Shown piece by piece: positions 12,004-24,251 of a stretch of DNA of 64,000 nt (position 1 is the first letter of the stretch; each line of letters opens with the position of its first letter). The notes beneath the pieces are model-generated. The model was given only the letters and a program-made list of their open reading frames with translations, was not told the origin of the DNA and ran no database searches. The position numbers were made by a program, and so were the translations under genes. The stretch spans positions 7,416,679-7,480,678 of the forward strand of contig NC_081337.1 of the NCBI RefSeq assembly GCF_022539665.2. Direction: 5' to 3'. This stretch comes from Daphnia carinata. Its lineage: Eukaryota > Arthropoda > Branchiopoda > Diplostraca > Daphniidae.

Positions 12004-15000
12004 TCACTTGGGTGAACTTGGGAAGAATGGAACCGTAGAACTAGCTGAGCTGGTGGGGGTAAGAGACATCTCAATATCAGGGGGCAAGATTACATGTGCT
12101 TTCTGCCTCTCACGGTCACTGAGCAAAGGCAAAGGTGGAAGTAGGTTGGGTTTAATCCCGTTAGCCGTCTCTTTTCCTACCGAATCAGCGTGTTCCTTAA
12201 TGGCCTGTGTTATATTCAAACCAGGTGTCAATACGTTTTTCTTATGAGGAAGGGCATATCGAAGGCGATCCAAGAAAAACGGATCATCCCATTTCAGATA
12301 CGTGTTCAAGGAGAGATAAGTTTGAAGTTCTTGGTCCATTTTATCCTTAGGTGGAAGCTCTCCCTTGACAATGATAATTAATCGCATCCTTTTATCTTTA
12401 AGTACTTGGTGATAGGCTGTCCGAAATTCAAGCTACGCAAAATGAATTAAAAAAAGGAACTGTACAAAGAAGCTGACATTAAAAAAATATATAAAATTAA
12501 TTACTTTGCCCCAGAAGCTGTCCAAGAAGTTTTCAGTTAAGACTACAATAGTTCGCTTAGAGGTGGCCACTGAACGTACAATTTGATCAGGAATCCATTC
12601 CCCAGCCAACCTAAAATTTAAAAAATAGATTCAAATCCTAAACATTATTAAGTTGAGGATGAAATTTTTTGAATTACCAATCACGGGAATGAAGGCAAAG
12701 TCGGTAATGCGGTAAGCCCAACGGAGGCCGTTCCAGTTGGGGCACGAGGTGTTCATTAACAAATTTCTCGTCCAAATGAGAGAAACTGATAAAGGCATCG
12801 TACATGCGTTCGTCGTTTTCTTCCTCTTCTTTAACGACACACCATAGACATAACTGGCGGTTGTAAAGCCAGGCAAGGATTACTCGCCGGCAACGGTAAA
12901 ACAGAAGACAGATAAAGAAGACCAGCAAAGCCAATAATGGCATCGCTATGGTCAAATATTTTGTCGCGGCAATGGCTGACGGACAAAGCTTTTCTATTGA
13001 CAATTCCGATATTAAAAGTCCATTGGCACACATCATGTGGTGAAAGTCTTCCACGCGTTTCCAAGAACCATAAATGAATTTCAGTAGAGCCAGGTTGGAA
13101 CAGTCGCATTTCCAGGGGTTTCCACCCAAATTGTACGTCAACTTTTGCGTCCCATTCCATGCATCGACAACTCCAATAGGAATATGACTGAAATTGTTAT
13201 GAGAAAGATCTAGCCGACGGAGTCTAGGGTATCGAAGGTGAAGATTTTGGGCCCAGCTAAGAGAGGTAAAAACAGAGGAATCCATACCATTGTGACTCAA
13301 ATCCAGTACGGTGACATCGGCGCAACAGTTCAACGCGTTTACGTTGACTTGTCCAATATTGATCAAATTAGAGGAAAGATTCAGTTGGACGTCATAACCA
13401 GCAAGTTGGGGCAGGCGAGTTGGAATGTCAGTCAAATTCTTCTGTTGACATTCAAATAGTAGTGTTCTATCGACTGGCCGCTGGTAGCAACCACACGGAT
13501 AAGTCCCTTCACATTTGCAAACAAACTGCCGTGGAAGAACTGATGTCGGTGCTATACCAGTAAGCATTGCAGGCTCTTGGCAGGTTAGCTTCGGGGCAAT
13601 TATTTTCCATGAATGTTTTGTGGCAGGCATTGTACGATTCATGTATTGTGCCATGAAGTACACATTACAGTCGCATACAAGAGGGTTATCATCCAAGAAG
13701 ATCCGTTTTTTTACCGCAGATTCTTCTAACTTTTCATCATCAGATCGACCATCAATTAAATTGGCTGATTTGAAATTGACATGTTCTATTTGATTGTGGC
13801 GGAGGTCAACACTGAAGTCTCGTTGTGGAGATAAACTTGCTATGTCGGTGAACGTCAGAGTAGTTAATAAGTTGTGACTCAATATGAGACGGCTTAAAGA
13901 TTTCATGAACGACCAGTCAGAATAAAGATCCGCAATTTCGTTTCGAGACAGATCAATTGATTCCAGTTTTAAATTGTGCTGCAAAGGAGATTGCCTCCAA
14001 CCATCAAGAGGATTCACAAGACCTTCGTCAAACTTTAGACGATTACGAGCCAGATTTATGATAGTTAATTCTGTCAAATGCCTCATGGCTTCCGGTTGGA
14101 TGATTTCAAGTTGATTATCTTCAAGGTAAAGACTTTTTAAGGCTCCAACGCCTTGAAAAATGTTTGCTTCAATTCTGACAAGTAGGTTTCCGTTTAACTT
14201 GAGTGTATTCAGGAGTCGCAGGCTGGTAAAGGCTTGATTCTCAATAGTTGGAATCAAATTCCATGACAGATCTAAGTGCGTTAAACTAGCCAATCCCAAG
14301 AACCAATCGGGATTTAAACTCGTTAGTTTATTTCGCGCTAGATTCAGTGTGGTCAGCTGCGTCAAATTTGTAAAAGCATGTTTGTCGAAAGAAGATTCAT
14401 CGAAAGAACAATTGCTCAGGTCTAGATCCAGCAATGACTCCAGATTATTGAAAACACCAAGACGAATGATGGAAAGCTTGGTATTTAGTTGTAGGGATAA
14501 CTTTTTCAGCATTTTATTGTTACGAAATATTCCTTCGGGCAGTTCTTCAAGCGAGTTGTTCCGCAAGAAAAGTTCTGTTAATTTTCCGTTAAATTGGAAA
14601 GCATCCTTGTCCAAGTTTGTCAATTTATTATTACTCAAATCTAGGTATGTCAAATTTATTAAAGACTGGAGAACATGAGAGGGGAGTGTATCCAGAAAAT
14701 TGTTTTGAAGATTCAACTGGAGCAGATTTTGGAGATTATTGAAGGCACCAAATTCGAATTGGGTAATTTTATTAGAGCCCAACTGAAGGGATCTTAGTAG
14801 ATGTAGATTCTTGAATATGTGTTGATTGATTGTTTCTAATTTGTTCTTTTCCAACCAAAGTATTTTCAGATTAAACTGATCTTCAAACAAACCATCAGGC
14901 AAAAACTCTAATTGATTGTTCTGCAGGTTTAAATTTGTAAGTTGTGATATTTGCCGAAATGAGCCATGATGTAGTGTTGGAATAGGAGTACATGATCGAA

Positions 15001-15415
15001 GAGAGATTTGCTGAATGAAACTGAGATTCAGATGTCCACCGAAGAATGTGGATAAACTTTCCTTTGGAAGAGGGCAAAAATTGAATTTAAGAACTGAAAT
15101 ATTGCTTGTTGGAATTCCTTTGAGGTATGTATACACTGAATCAGTGAGTGGATTGGTCTCATTACATGGACACTCAATCACAAATGAACTGACACTACCT
15201 TCTTTCACAACGTAACTTGCAGTAAAATAGTCTTCACCGATGGAACATTGTAAGTCGAAATCACCATTATCTAATGGAAAGCATCGACATTCAGGGTGAT
15301 GGCTTGATGAACATTTCCAAAAGTTCTCTGGATGCTGAATGACAATTGCACCTGATTCTTGGCCGATAACAGCGGTTTGTATAAGAACACAACACAACAG
15401 AAAAAGACGATACAT
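12004..15415 (-). CDS. Toll: Toll-like receptor (multi-cysteine-cluster Toll)
   Basis: Three exons (15415-12678, 12610-12505, 12432-12004) encode 1,090 residues. A hydrophobic N-terminus (MYRLFLLCCVLIQTAVIG) is a signal peptide. A long run of leucine-rich repeats follows, with a first LRRCT cap (NPLVCDCNVYF), a Cys-rich LRRNT (CKCEGTYPCGC), more LRRs and a second cap (NPWKCDC). One transmembrane helix (LTIAMPLLALLVFFICLLFY) leads to an intracellular TIR domain. TIR box 1 is YDAFISFSHLDE, box 2 is RLCLHSRDWLAGEW, and the FW of box 3 is present as DSFWGK. Two cysteine clusters in the ectodomain define the protostome-type Tolls. It should bind Spatzle-like ligands and signal through MyD88 to NF-kB. 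A Ser/Pro-rich tail of about 60 residues follows the TIR. The two short introns both fall inside the TIR. Confidence 0.95.
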
Positions 15416-15559
15416 TTTAAGTCGTTTACATTACTTCCGATTTAACACTGTCGATCAGTCTACACAGAGAAGAGAATCATGACCTTGACGTTAACAATAT
15501 GACGTTCCTGTTTCCCGATTCTACGAACTTTCTATCTCAGAGTACTGAAATAAGGTAGA

Positions 15560-15866
15560 TTATAAAGGCCTGTTCTCGGAAATTACAGCTTGCAGTGTGC
15601 AGCGCTTTCCCCGTCGTAGTTCTGCCTGCCACCTATGGAAATATACAATTAAATTCAACAATGCTCTGTTGTCTTCAAATGGCCCCTTTGCCATTTGGAT
15701 GTTGTAACCAGCCACTGTGTGTCTCTGGATGATAGCTCTGAAATCTGGCAAGTTTTGGATCAAACAATAGCCGTTTAAAGTAGCAAACCAGCCTTGCGTT
15801 GGCCTTTGTGTATTATTGCAAATCACATAAACATTGCCTGCAGCAGCTGATGGGAATAGACGTGCT
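15560..15866 (-). CDS. Orphan exon or small hypothetical gene
   Basis: An open frame of about 100 codons is preceded by a good acceptor (TTTCTCCTAG at about 15876-15867) and ends at a stop at 15560. It reads ARLFPSAAAGNVYVICNN..., then GWFATLNGYCLIQNLPDF, and ends in a basic stretch with LRRGKRCTLQ. It has no internal Met near the acceptor, so an upstream exon would be needed, and I could not find a convincing one before SAP18. I do not recognise a family. It could be the last exon of a small gene, a decayed gene fragment or chance; its amino-acid mix looks protein-like. Confidence 0.35.
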
Positions 15867-16625
15867 CTAGGAGAAAGTTACGGAATCATTAAAGCAGTTG
15901 CCATAGTCACGTTCGTTTGCATTGTTATTCTTATAGTCACCTGTTCTTATTGGAAATCTGAACAGTTTGATACCTACATAACCTAAATGCGTTTCGTTTT
16001 TAGCACGTACGAAATATTATTAACGATGCAATATGCATGAACTACGATGAGAGGAGCGCATACTCCCTGAAAAAGGGTACATGGGGGCATTCGGGTTTAT
16101 CGTGGCATGGGCGTCGCGGTGAGGAGCGCATCTTCTTGTTTTTTATTATTCATCGTTTCTTGTAGTCCAACATGATTCTTCTGAATCATTCTGTTCCAGA
16201 CCAAACAAAATCCCGCATTTTAGTCATTGTTGCCACTTTTTTTCGGGGTGGGGACCCCGATTACAGCTAATCGGTGCAATTCCTACCAAAAGTCCGCGCA
16301 GTATCCTCAAATTTGTCCCCCGTACGCACGCTTTTAGTCATACTTCCTGCCACGGAAAACGAAGAGTTAGTTTTCCATTTTGACGCAGCTGGGCGCCACA
16401 ATAAAGCATCTTAGTGTTCCCAGTTCCCACATTTGCAAGCTACCATAAGTAACTCATTGGGGTACCATCACATTGAAAACCGCATCTATTGAATTGAATT
16501 ACTGCACTTTTAGCAAAGCTTTCACGGTATTATAAGGTTTTTCATCTCTCTCTCGCCAATCTTCGGTAGAGCTTTTGTTCTAAGAGAATCTTTCGAAAAA
16601 AACTTGCTGTTGACGGCATAAGACG
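15867..16625. other. Upstream region of SAP18
   Basis: No gene seen. It is less AT-rich than neighbouring gaps, contains short G- and C-runs around 16240-16320, and probably includes the SAP18 promoter and 5' untranslated region. Confidence 0.4.
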
Positions 16626-17408
16626 ATGGCCACTGGAACTGTGGAATCTGCTGTGGCTGTACGATTGGAAGAAAATAGAGAAACCGAAAAATCAGTTGAC
16701 AGAGAAAAGGTACTGTTTCATGTTTGGGTATTTTGGGTTAGATATTGTTGAAGTAACTGTTCATGTACTTCGAGCAGACATGTCCACTATTGCTTCGTGT
16801 GTTTTGTGCAATGGGTAGACATCATAGTCTTGGTGACTATGCAAGGGGAAGTGTCCCAGCAACTGAACTTCAGATTTACACCTGGTAAGCATATCTCTGA
16901 AATAACAAGTGGCTGACTAATAAATCAAAAATGTTTTCGTACAACATTCGTTTTCTATTGTCTTCTCTTTCAATTGTGGCAACTTTTTTCTGTTTCTAGG
17001 ACTGATGCAACTCTTTTAGAAATAACTGGCTTGGTAAGAGAAGTTAATTATGAAGCAAGACGTCGTGGGACACGCTTTTCATTTGCACAGGTAAATGTAC
17101 AATATTGTTGGAACAATATGCAAGAGGAGATTTCATATTAATCATATTTGTTTTTATTTTGCAAATTGTATTGCTTTAATATTCTGATTTTAACATTTAA
17201 TGGTTGTATATAGATATATCCTGACAGAAGTACATTAAGTATGTCTCGGCGCGAAATCGGTACTACTGTTTCAGGAGAACGTGGACCTGATGATATGAAA
17301 ACCCTAAAACAATGCCGTTTTACCATAGGAGACTACATTGATATTGCGATTACTCCGCCTAGCAGAAATATGAATAATCAAAGCAACCGAAGATTCAGAC
17401 CATACTGA
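16626..17408 (+). CDS. SAP18: Histone deacetylase complex subunit SAP18
   Basis: Four exons (16626-16709, 16778-16884, 17000-17090, 17214-17408) give 158 residues, normal for SAP18. The ubiquitin-like fold is represented by CPLLLRVFCAMGRHHSLGDY, ELQIYTWTDATLLEIT, LVREVNYEARRRGTRFSFA, and the C-terminal QCRFTIGDYIDIAI. SAP18 is part of the Sin3 histone deacetylase complex and of the ASAP/PSAP complex on exon junctions, linking repression and splicing control; the Drosophila orthologue is Bin1. Its stop lies 117 nt from the stop of the convergent gene on the other strand. Confidence 0.96.
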
Positions 17409-17525
17409 TTTTTTTATTTGGATAATCGTTTTGTCACTACTGGTCCCAAGTGTTCACATTGACAGTAAAAATCTCCTACACAAAAAAGTTTTACGTCTTT
17501 TTCTGTTCTTGCAAAGCTTAATTGT

Positions 17526-19647
17526 TTACAAGAAATTTACACCTTTTATGGCGCCCATCAAGTAGTGAATGCCGAGGTCTTCCGTAAACTCAAGGATTTT
17601 CAACACCAATATTTCTCGCTGGGGATCAGAAGATACGGGATTTTCTTTTGCCATCCCTAATTTACTCATCAATTTATGATAAGACTTCTGCATTTTGCTG
17701 TCCATAACCATGCCATTCTGGAAAGACAGTTTCAGTTGATGATGAGCGTCTTTCGTATTCCCAGTTTCTTCCAAAAGTTCCGACATTTTAAAGCGAAGTT
17801 TTGACATGATCACTTCTTTAGAACCGTTTACTGGATAAGTGATGGAATTTTGTTCATTAAGTTTAGCAATAGACCTAGAAGATAGTTGTATGTCGTTAGC
17901 TATTTTGGCAAATCTAACTTACATCAGAACTATTGTTGATCATTACCTGCTTAAAAGCTTAATAGCTTTTTTGTTTTGCTTCAGTTGGACGCAAATTTCC
18001 GCATGGAAAAAGAGTATCAAGAAATCTTCTTCCAAAGAAGATTCGATGATGTCAAGCGCCTTTTGACAATCATTTGCCAGGAGGAGAGCCAGAATATACT
18101 CGTGTAGTACAATAGTCGTAGAAGGTGAGCGAAGTTCGAAAGCTGTCGAAAAAGGAATCCAATTTTCTTGGAATGGAGTCTTTGACAATTTTTCATATTC
18201 AACGGTTGCTTCTTTGTATCGCTATGACAGTAATCACTAAATTATGAGAAATACTGTTTCTCTTCATGAATGTAAATTTTACAGCATTACTTGATTTTGG
18301 AGAAAAACTCGCGCGAGGTGGTATCTCAAGATTGGTATTTGTGGTAGACTAAATAGTTTCAACTGTCCAAGAAGGAATCCATAAAATTCAGAATGAAAAG
18401 AGGGCTGAAAAACGGGGCACCCCAACGATTCCTCGGCAATTTTCAGTGCTTCAATTTGGAAGTCAACTTCTCCCAATGCCTAAATATATGAAATATCAGC
18501 GACTATGGTTAGATGACGAAACAGTCGTCATCAACATATCAAATCAGGTTGGCTTACTTTAAACTGTGTGGCAGCATAGGCCATCACAATAGAACAGGCT
18601 CGTGTTTGCGCCAATTCTCCCGCTCCGGCAAGGCTACATTTCAAATGAAATTTAATAAATTTCTCCACAAGAAAATAACGTGATCGTATAACAATACCTT
18701 AAAAACCTTAGTGACATAAGCGGTTGCTTTCTTAAAGCAAACTCTGCAGCGCCGATTAGACATCGTGCGAACTTCAAATAAATGTTTTGTATTTTACCAT
18801 AGTCCTCTGTCTCATCATTGTTAGATGCAATGCATGTGCAGCTAGCCAACTGACAATTCACAAATCCTTTCAAGATTCCCCAGATCTCAGACAATGATGA
18901 GGTTTGCCCACTTTCCAATGCAAGTGCCTCAGACCAAGATGAGTTGACACAGTGAAACAAGCAAAGAAAAAGTTTTGAAAAATCACAAATAATAGAGCTG
19001 GAAATTCTTACCCCTCTAGGCTGTAATGGCATTTCAAGAGGGGAAAGGAGAAGTACATCATTAGAAAAATAATTGTCATTTTTCCCACTGTGTTCTAAGA
19101 TTTCCAGAGTGTCCTTTATCAACTGAACATACCTTAAATCTAACTTGAATAAACAAATAAGTACACAGCTGTACAATAAAAGAGGCAGTTCACCTTGCCT
19201 AAAAGTCTTGGCCTCAATAAATTGATGAATCAAGGATACAAAATTTTCAGTAGGAGAGTCATTTCTTGGAGGAAAAAAAGTCAGATGACTACATAGTGCT
19301 TTCTCAAGTGCAATATAAGCAATTTCGGTTGCCTTAATACTATTCCCACAATAATGTTTGCAATTGAGTAGTGAATATATCACGTTACAACTACAACTTA
19401 AAGTCAATAAGCTAAACTCTTTTTCTTGTGGAAGTGCCAACGTTTTGCTTTGCAAGTGAAGGAAATCGTCGGCAACTGCTCTTCTTAGCACTTCATCTTC
19501 CTTTACATAAGAAATTTGGAACTTGCATACCAAAATGTTGTTTTGTACGATGAATTCTTCAAACAATGAATTAGTTGGTAAGTCAGACAGGTGTTTGATA
19601 CACTTCAGATATTGGCCCTCTGCGTAAGACGTTGAAATAATATCCAT
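17526..19647 (-). CDS. Helical-repeat protein, possibly Fanconi anaemia group G-like
   Basis: Five exons (19647-18698, 18633-18558, 18479-18291, 18221-17947, 17874-17526) give 612 residues. The protein is alpha-helical throughout with TPR-like helix pairs, clearest in the C-terminal third: EYILALLLANDCQKALDIIE, FFHAEICVQLKQNKKAIKLL, and a last repeat ending YHKLMSKLGM. Length (human FANCG is 622), the order of N-terminal helices (a segment with NNILVCKFQISYV) and the TPR-like C-terminus fit a diverged FANCG, a scaffold of the Fanconi core complex in crosslink repair. This is a weak assignment by pattern only; another TPR scaffold is quite possible. The first exon is unusually long. Its minus-strand polyadenylation signal (17418-17413) lies 5 nt from the SAP18 stop. 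Confidence 0.45.
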
Positions 19648-20168
19648 TGTCAAATCGATTTGTCTCAGCTGCCCATTACATAATTACAAGAAAAGTTCGC
19701 TTAGTAGATAAGCTCAATCAACGAGCAAATTTAAACTTTCAAAGTAAGACAAAATCAAAATAACGAATCGGTAAATGCTGAATACAGTGTTGCCACCGAT
19801 ATGTTGCACAATTTGTTTGTAATCATTTTTACAGTTTAAGCCGAGATTGGTTCAAGGTATTCTCTTGATTTTATTTAATACTAAAGAAACTGAGTGAGGT
19901 CCAGTGAATTTTAATTCTAATTAATGAGGTGGCTCTCATGTATCATGGAAGATGGAATGCTTCGAGAAACGCATCGATTCTTTTAAACATCGATTACCTA
20001 CAGCGTTGCGCCTTCGCCTCACAATACCGCTGTCAGGGCGTAGTGCCGAAGTAGTCCCTTACAGTTCTCGTACTAGACTCTAGGTTAGTTGCCAATCGCC
20101 AGTCGACCGTTTACATATTTGTTGACAAGTCTGTTCGTTCTCGACGCCCACATTTACCTTCTGTTAAG
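19648..20168. promoter_or_regulatory. Shared divergent promoter region of the TPR gene and CLIC
   Basis: A 521 nt gap separates the start codons of two genes transcribed away from each other. It should hold both promoters; no TATA box is obvious to me. No gene or repeat is seen. Confidence 0.4.
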
Positions 20169-22685
20169 ATGTCCGACAGCGCCAATGGGAATAGTCATGG
20201 AGGAGACATCCCCGAAATCGAGCTCATTATTAAAGTGAGTGAATAGTATGTAGTGGTTACATGTCGTAAGACGGTATCGTTTCAATAGTAACGAAGGTAC
20301 TTCCAAAAAACTTCGGCACCGCTTTAGGTCATAGTTTTACGCCCAATTCGTGAAAGAATCCCGCGTTTCATTGGAGTGAATTAGGCTATAATTCACTCCC
20401 ATTATTGACAAACAGGTTGTCCAGAGTTTTATCTACAAAAATGATAAACCTTGGGAAAAAAAGCAAGTCTTTTTCTTGACATTTGTTCAGCTGTCTTTGG
20501 CAAAATTGTTTCTGACCTACGTGTTTTCCATTGTTAAGTCTCAACTCAGATTAGAGAGGCATTTTCTTATCTTTTTTTCTGGCTTTATATATTTCGAAAC
20601 TACAGTTCCTTTTGAAAATCTTAAGGTATACAGTAAAAAGCGTTTTTCTCCATACTATGTTTGCTTTGGCTCATCGGGTTCTCGCATTCTGACATATAAA
20701 GGACGGAATTTACAACTGGCTCTCGACCTCGAGTCTAACTGGGTTTCCGGTACCTGCAGCATTTCCCCTTTCCACTCCCTCTGCATTACAGTGCCTGACG
20801 TTGCATTTTGATAACAAAAACTTTTCTGTTGTTTAAACGCGGGGAAAACGTTCCTACCAGCAACAATATCAGAGAAATTTATACTCGCCATGTGATGAGG
20901 GTAATAGAGGTAAAACGGAACGGACGTTTTGTCGATTGGATTGCCCTTGTGTGATGCTGACCTCATAGAGGATGGCCTATTTTTCTTTTTCTTTTACATA
21001 TTCTTCCTGCCGTGGGCGCTGTTTGCTATACAGTTCAACCAACCCTTGTACGGGCTTGTCTGTTTACGTAAAGAAAACAAAGTTTGCTTGACAATATTTG
21101 ATGCGCTGATGGAAGTATTTGTAAGCTTCACCACCAGAACCTGCGTTCAGCGATTGCTGTCAAAGTTTTCAATGAACCTCAGGAACTTCTTATCGCATGC
21201 TTCAATAGGGATGCTGTGGCAACTTGCATATAGGGAGACCTAGTTCGATGTGACTGATAACGCTTTATTATCAGCAGATTGTTTGCCTTCGATTGCCGTG
21301 TGTCCTAGTTTAGGGGTCCTGATGGTAAATAGTTCTTGTACAGTAGCTCCCTCATCTAAAGCCTTATAACGCCTTTCTATTGCTGCATATCATCTGATTC
21401 TGTCCCAACATTTGCGCTAGCCACTGTATTCGGTGTAAAACAAAAAAAAAATCGCTTTGGAATTGCGTACGTTATGTTTTTCAGCTAGCCAATGACAGTG
21501 CGTTATTATGCGGAAGTTGCGGTTAAAAAAGAGGCGCGGCGCTATTCATGGAATTTTCCCGGGAAGACGTCACTGAAAAATAAACAAAAAAATAAAAATG
21601 TCGATATTGATAGGTTCTGTGACGTCAAAGACCGTTTTAGAAATTTCACAATGAAAAACCTTTATTATTTTGTATCCTAGGCGTCCACGATAGATGGCCG
21701 CCGCAAGGGAGCTTGCCTGTTTTGTCAGGAATATTTCATGGATTTATATCTTCTGGCAGAACTTAAAACCATCAGCTTAAAAGTGACAACAGTTGATATG
21801 CTGAAGCCCCCACCCGACTTCCGGACCAATTTTGAAGCCACCCCACCACCAATCCTGATCGACGGTGGCTTGGCTGTTCTGGAAAATGAGAAAATTGAAA
21901 GGCACATTATGAAAAACGTCCCAGGCGGTCATAATCTATTTGTTCAAGACAAGGATGTTGCTACCCGCATCGAAAACGTTTATAGCGTAACTTCATGACA
22001 TAAAAAAAAAATGTATTATGGATTCTAATTTTTGTTTTAATGTTTTCTGACAGAAATTCAAGCTTATGTTGTTGAAGAAAGAAGAAGCGTCAAAGAACGC
22101 TTTGCTTTCACAATTAAGAAAAATCGATGAGCATCTGGGCAAGCGGGGGAATCGGTTCCTGACAGGTGATACCCTTTGTTGTTTCGATTGCGAACTGATG
22201 CCTCGTCTGCAGCATATTCGAGTAGCAGGTGGGACAAATAAGTTTTCTAACATTGCTTATCTTCGTCTTTTTGCCATATTTTTAAAAATAATTATTTATT
22301 ATATTTTTTTGTAGGAAAGTACTTTATGGATTTTGATATCCCTACTGATTTGACTAATCTGTGGCGTTACATGTATCACATGTATCATTTGGATGCATTT
22401 ACCCAGGTTTGTTATTTGGAGAGATTATCATACCTGTCCCCTAAAGAATTTTTATTTCATGTTGCCTATTTATTTCAAATCATTCTTAGTCTTGCCCTGC
22501 CGACCAGGATATCATCAACCATTACAAGTTGCAACAGGTAAAACCCACAATCAAAACACCGATAATGTCAATATTTCTATTTTGTATACGTATTACATGT
22601 ATTCTAGGGGACAAAAATGAAGAAACACGAGGAATTGGAAACTCCAACTTACACTACGTCCATTCCTGATAACATTCGGCCGTGA
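20169..22685 (+). CDS. Clic: Chloride intracellular channel protein
   Basis: Six exons (20169-20234, 21681-21986, 22054-22228, 22315-22406, 22490-22537, 22608-22685) give 254 residues. The GST-like fold starts with KGACLFCQEYFMDLYLLAEL, the arthropod version of the CLIC glutaredoxin-like active site. It continues with TTVDMLKPPPDF, ERHIMKNVPGG, LTGDTLCCFDCELMPRLQHI, and FTQSCPADQDIINHYKLQQ. CLICs are soluble GST-fold proteins that also insert into membranes. Intron 1 is 1,446 nt, far longer than any other intron seen in this window, and holds no recognisable repeat; such a first intron may carry regulatory elements or an alternative first exon. Confidence 0.96.
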
Positions 22686-24251
22686 TTTTAGATATCCTGA
22701 AAGGTGCTCGTGCTTATGTTTGGCCAAGGACTAGACGATGATAACTATTAAAAGAAAAAAGACTAACATGTGTGTACAACTTTTTTTTATGGGAAAAGTT
22801 AGATACGCAAAGTCTAGTTCAGAAACATGTCGAGGGGATCCAGTCTATGCACAGGGAAAAACTGTCGTTTCCTTTGAAAGCAACCGGCGGCGTTTTTTCA
22901 TATTGTTATCCTGCCTTCGCTCTTATCCGTTGTAGCTTTACAATCGGCAAAGTGTAGTTTTTCGCTGTACAACTAAAAGGACCCACCTTGACATGTTTTC
23001 GTACTGGACTGTACCAACCAGTGTTTTCAGAACTATCAGATTTAACGCTCTTCATGTGCCTTTATTTTCTTAGATTAATTTTTTGGGCCTTACTTTAGTT
23101 CTTCAAAAACAATATTAGTTACAGTTCCGTTGGGACCTTGAAATTCTTTCCTTATTTTATTTTTTCTTGTTAATTGGGGTTCCTATTTATTTTCAACTTT
23201 TTTTTGGTTCATTCGTTCTACAATATTGTTCTTCTGCTTGATAAGTCTCCAGATGTGGTACATGAATGTGTAACAAAAACATTACAATACGCACTAACAA
23301 AGTCACCTATGCCTTTACAAATACCACATTCGCTGCGCTGGAAGGATAAAAATGTTCAGTTTCGTTTCTAAGAGAGTTCGTTATTTTTGCATTTTTCCTT
23401 ATTTCTTTCGATTCTTTTTGCAGCTGAGCAAGGAACTGAAAAATAGTATTGGTAGCTCTCGCTGTTTACAAATTTATAGATTATGATTAAAGTGGAGACA
23501 ACACGTGCAACAACTCAGAGGGTGCTAGGAAATTATAAATATAAAATTTTTGTATGTTATCCTAGGTAGGTATATCGTATTTTGTTCTGTATTTTTTTGT
23601 TTATTTTTTAGAAAGTTTAGCTAATTACTCGAGGCAAATGAGAAAGTTCCTAAAAAGAACAATTAAAAAATACGTAATAAAAGATTCCCACACCCACGAC
23701 TAAATATTGACAAACACAATAGTCACAACAGACAATGTTAATTTCGTTGTGTTAATTTTGTTTCCGGCATATTCAAAGCTGACATCGTAGAGCGCTATAT
23801 GTGATGCAGGTCATTTAGTAAATCTGAACAAAAAAATGACGCCACATCTTACCGTAAATTGAATTACAGAGAAAAAAAAGTAAACAGACAATGGGAATAC
23901 TTTTTCCATGCTCCCTCTGGCCACCGCTGGCTTAAAAAGTAATACAATTTGTTTTATTCTATCGCTAAATATATACAATGCACAGGTAAATAGCCAAATA
24001 AAATACTGAGCTAGCATTATCCTCTCCATCAGTACTTGCACTTCACGTTCACGCTGCTATGGGATGATTTGTAGCCGACTGACAACATTGCGGACGTACC
24101 GCAATGCAAATTCTTTATCCTTGTGACAAGTAGACAACGCTTTCGATAAAGTAAACAATAAAGTTGGTATTTCCCCCAGTCAAGTTTATTAGAGAATTCC
24201 ACAAGAAAACAACGTTGTTATTTATATTTTTACTTTAGGGTGATTTAAATA
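22686..24251. other. CLIC 3' untranslated region and intergenic DNA
   Basis: AT-rich DNA with several polyadenylation-like sites in the first kilobase, likely including a long CLIC 3' untranslated region. The last few hundred nt should be the promoter of the J-protein gene. No coding exon or repeat is supported. Confidence 0.4.
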
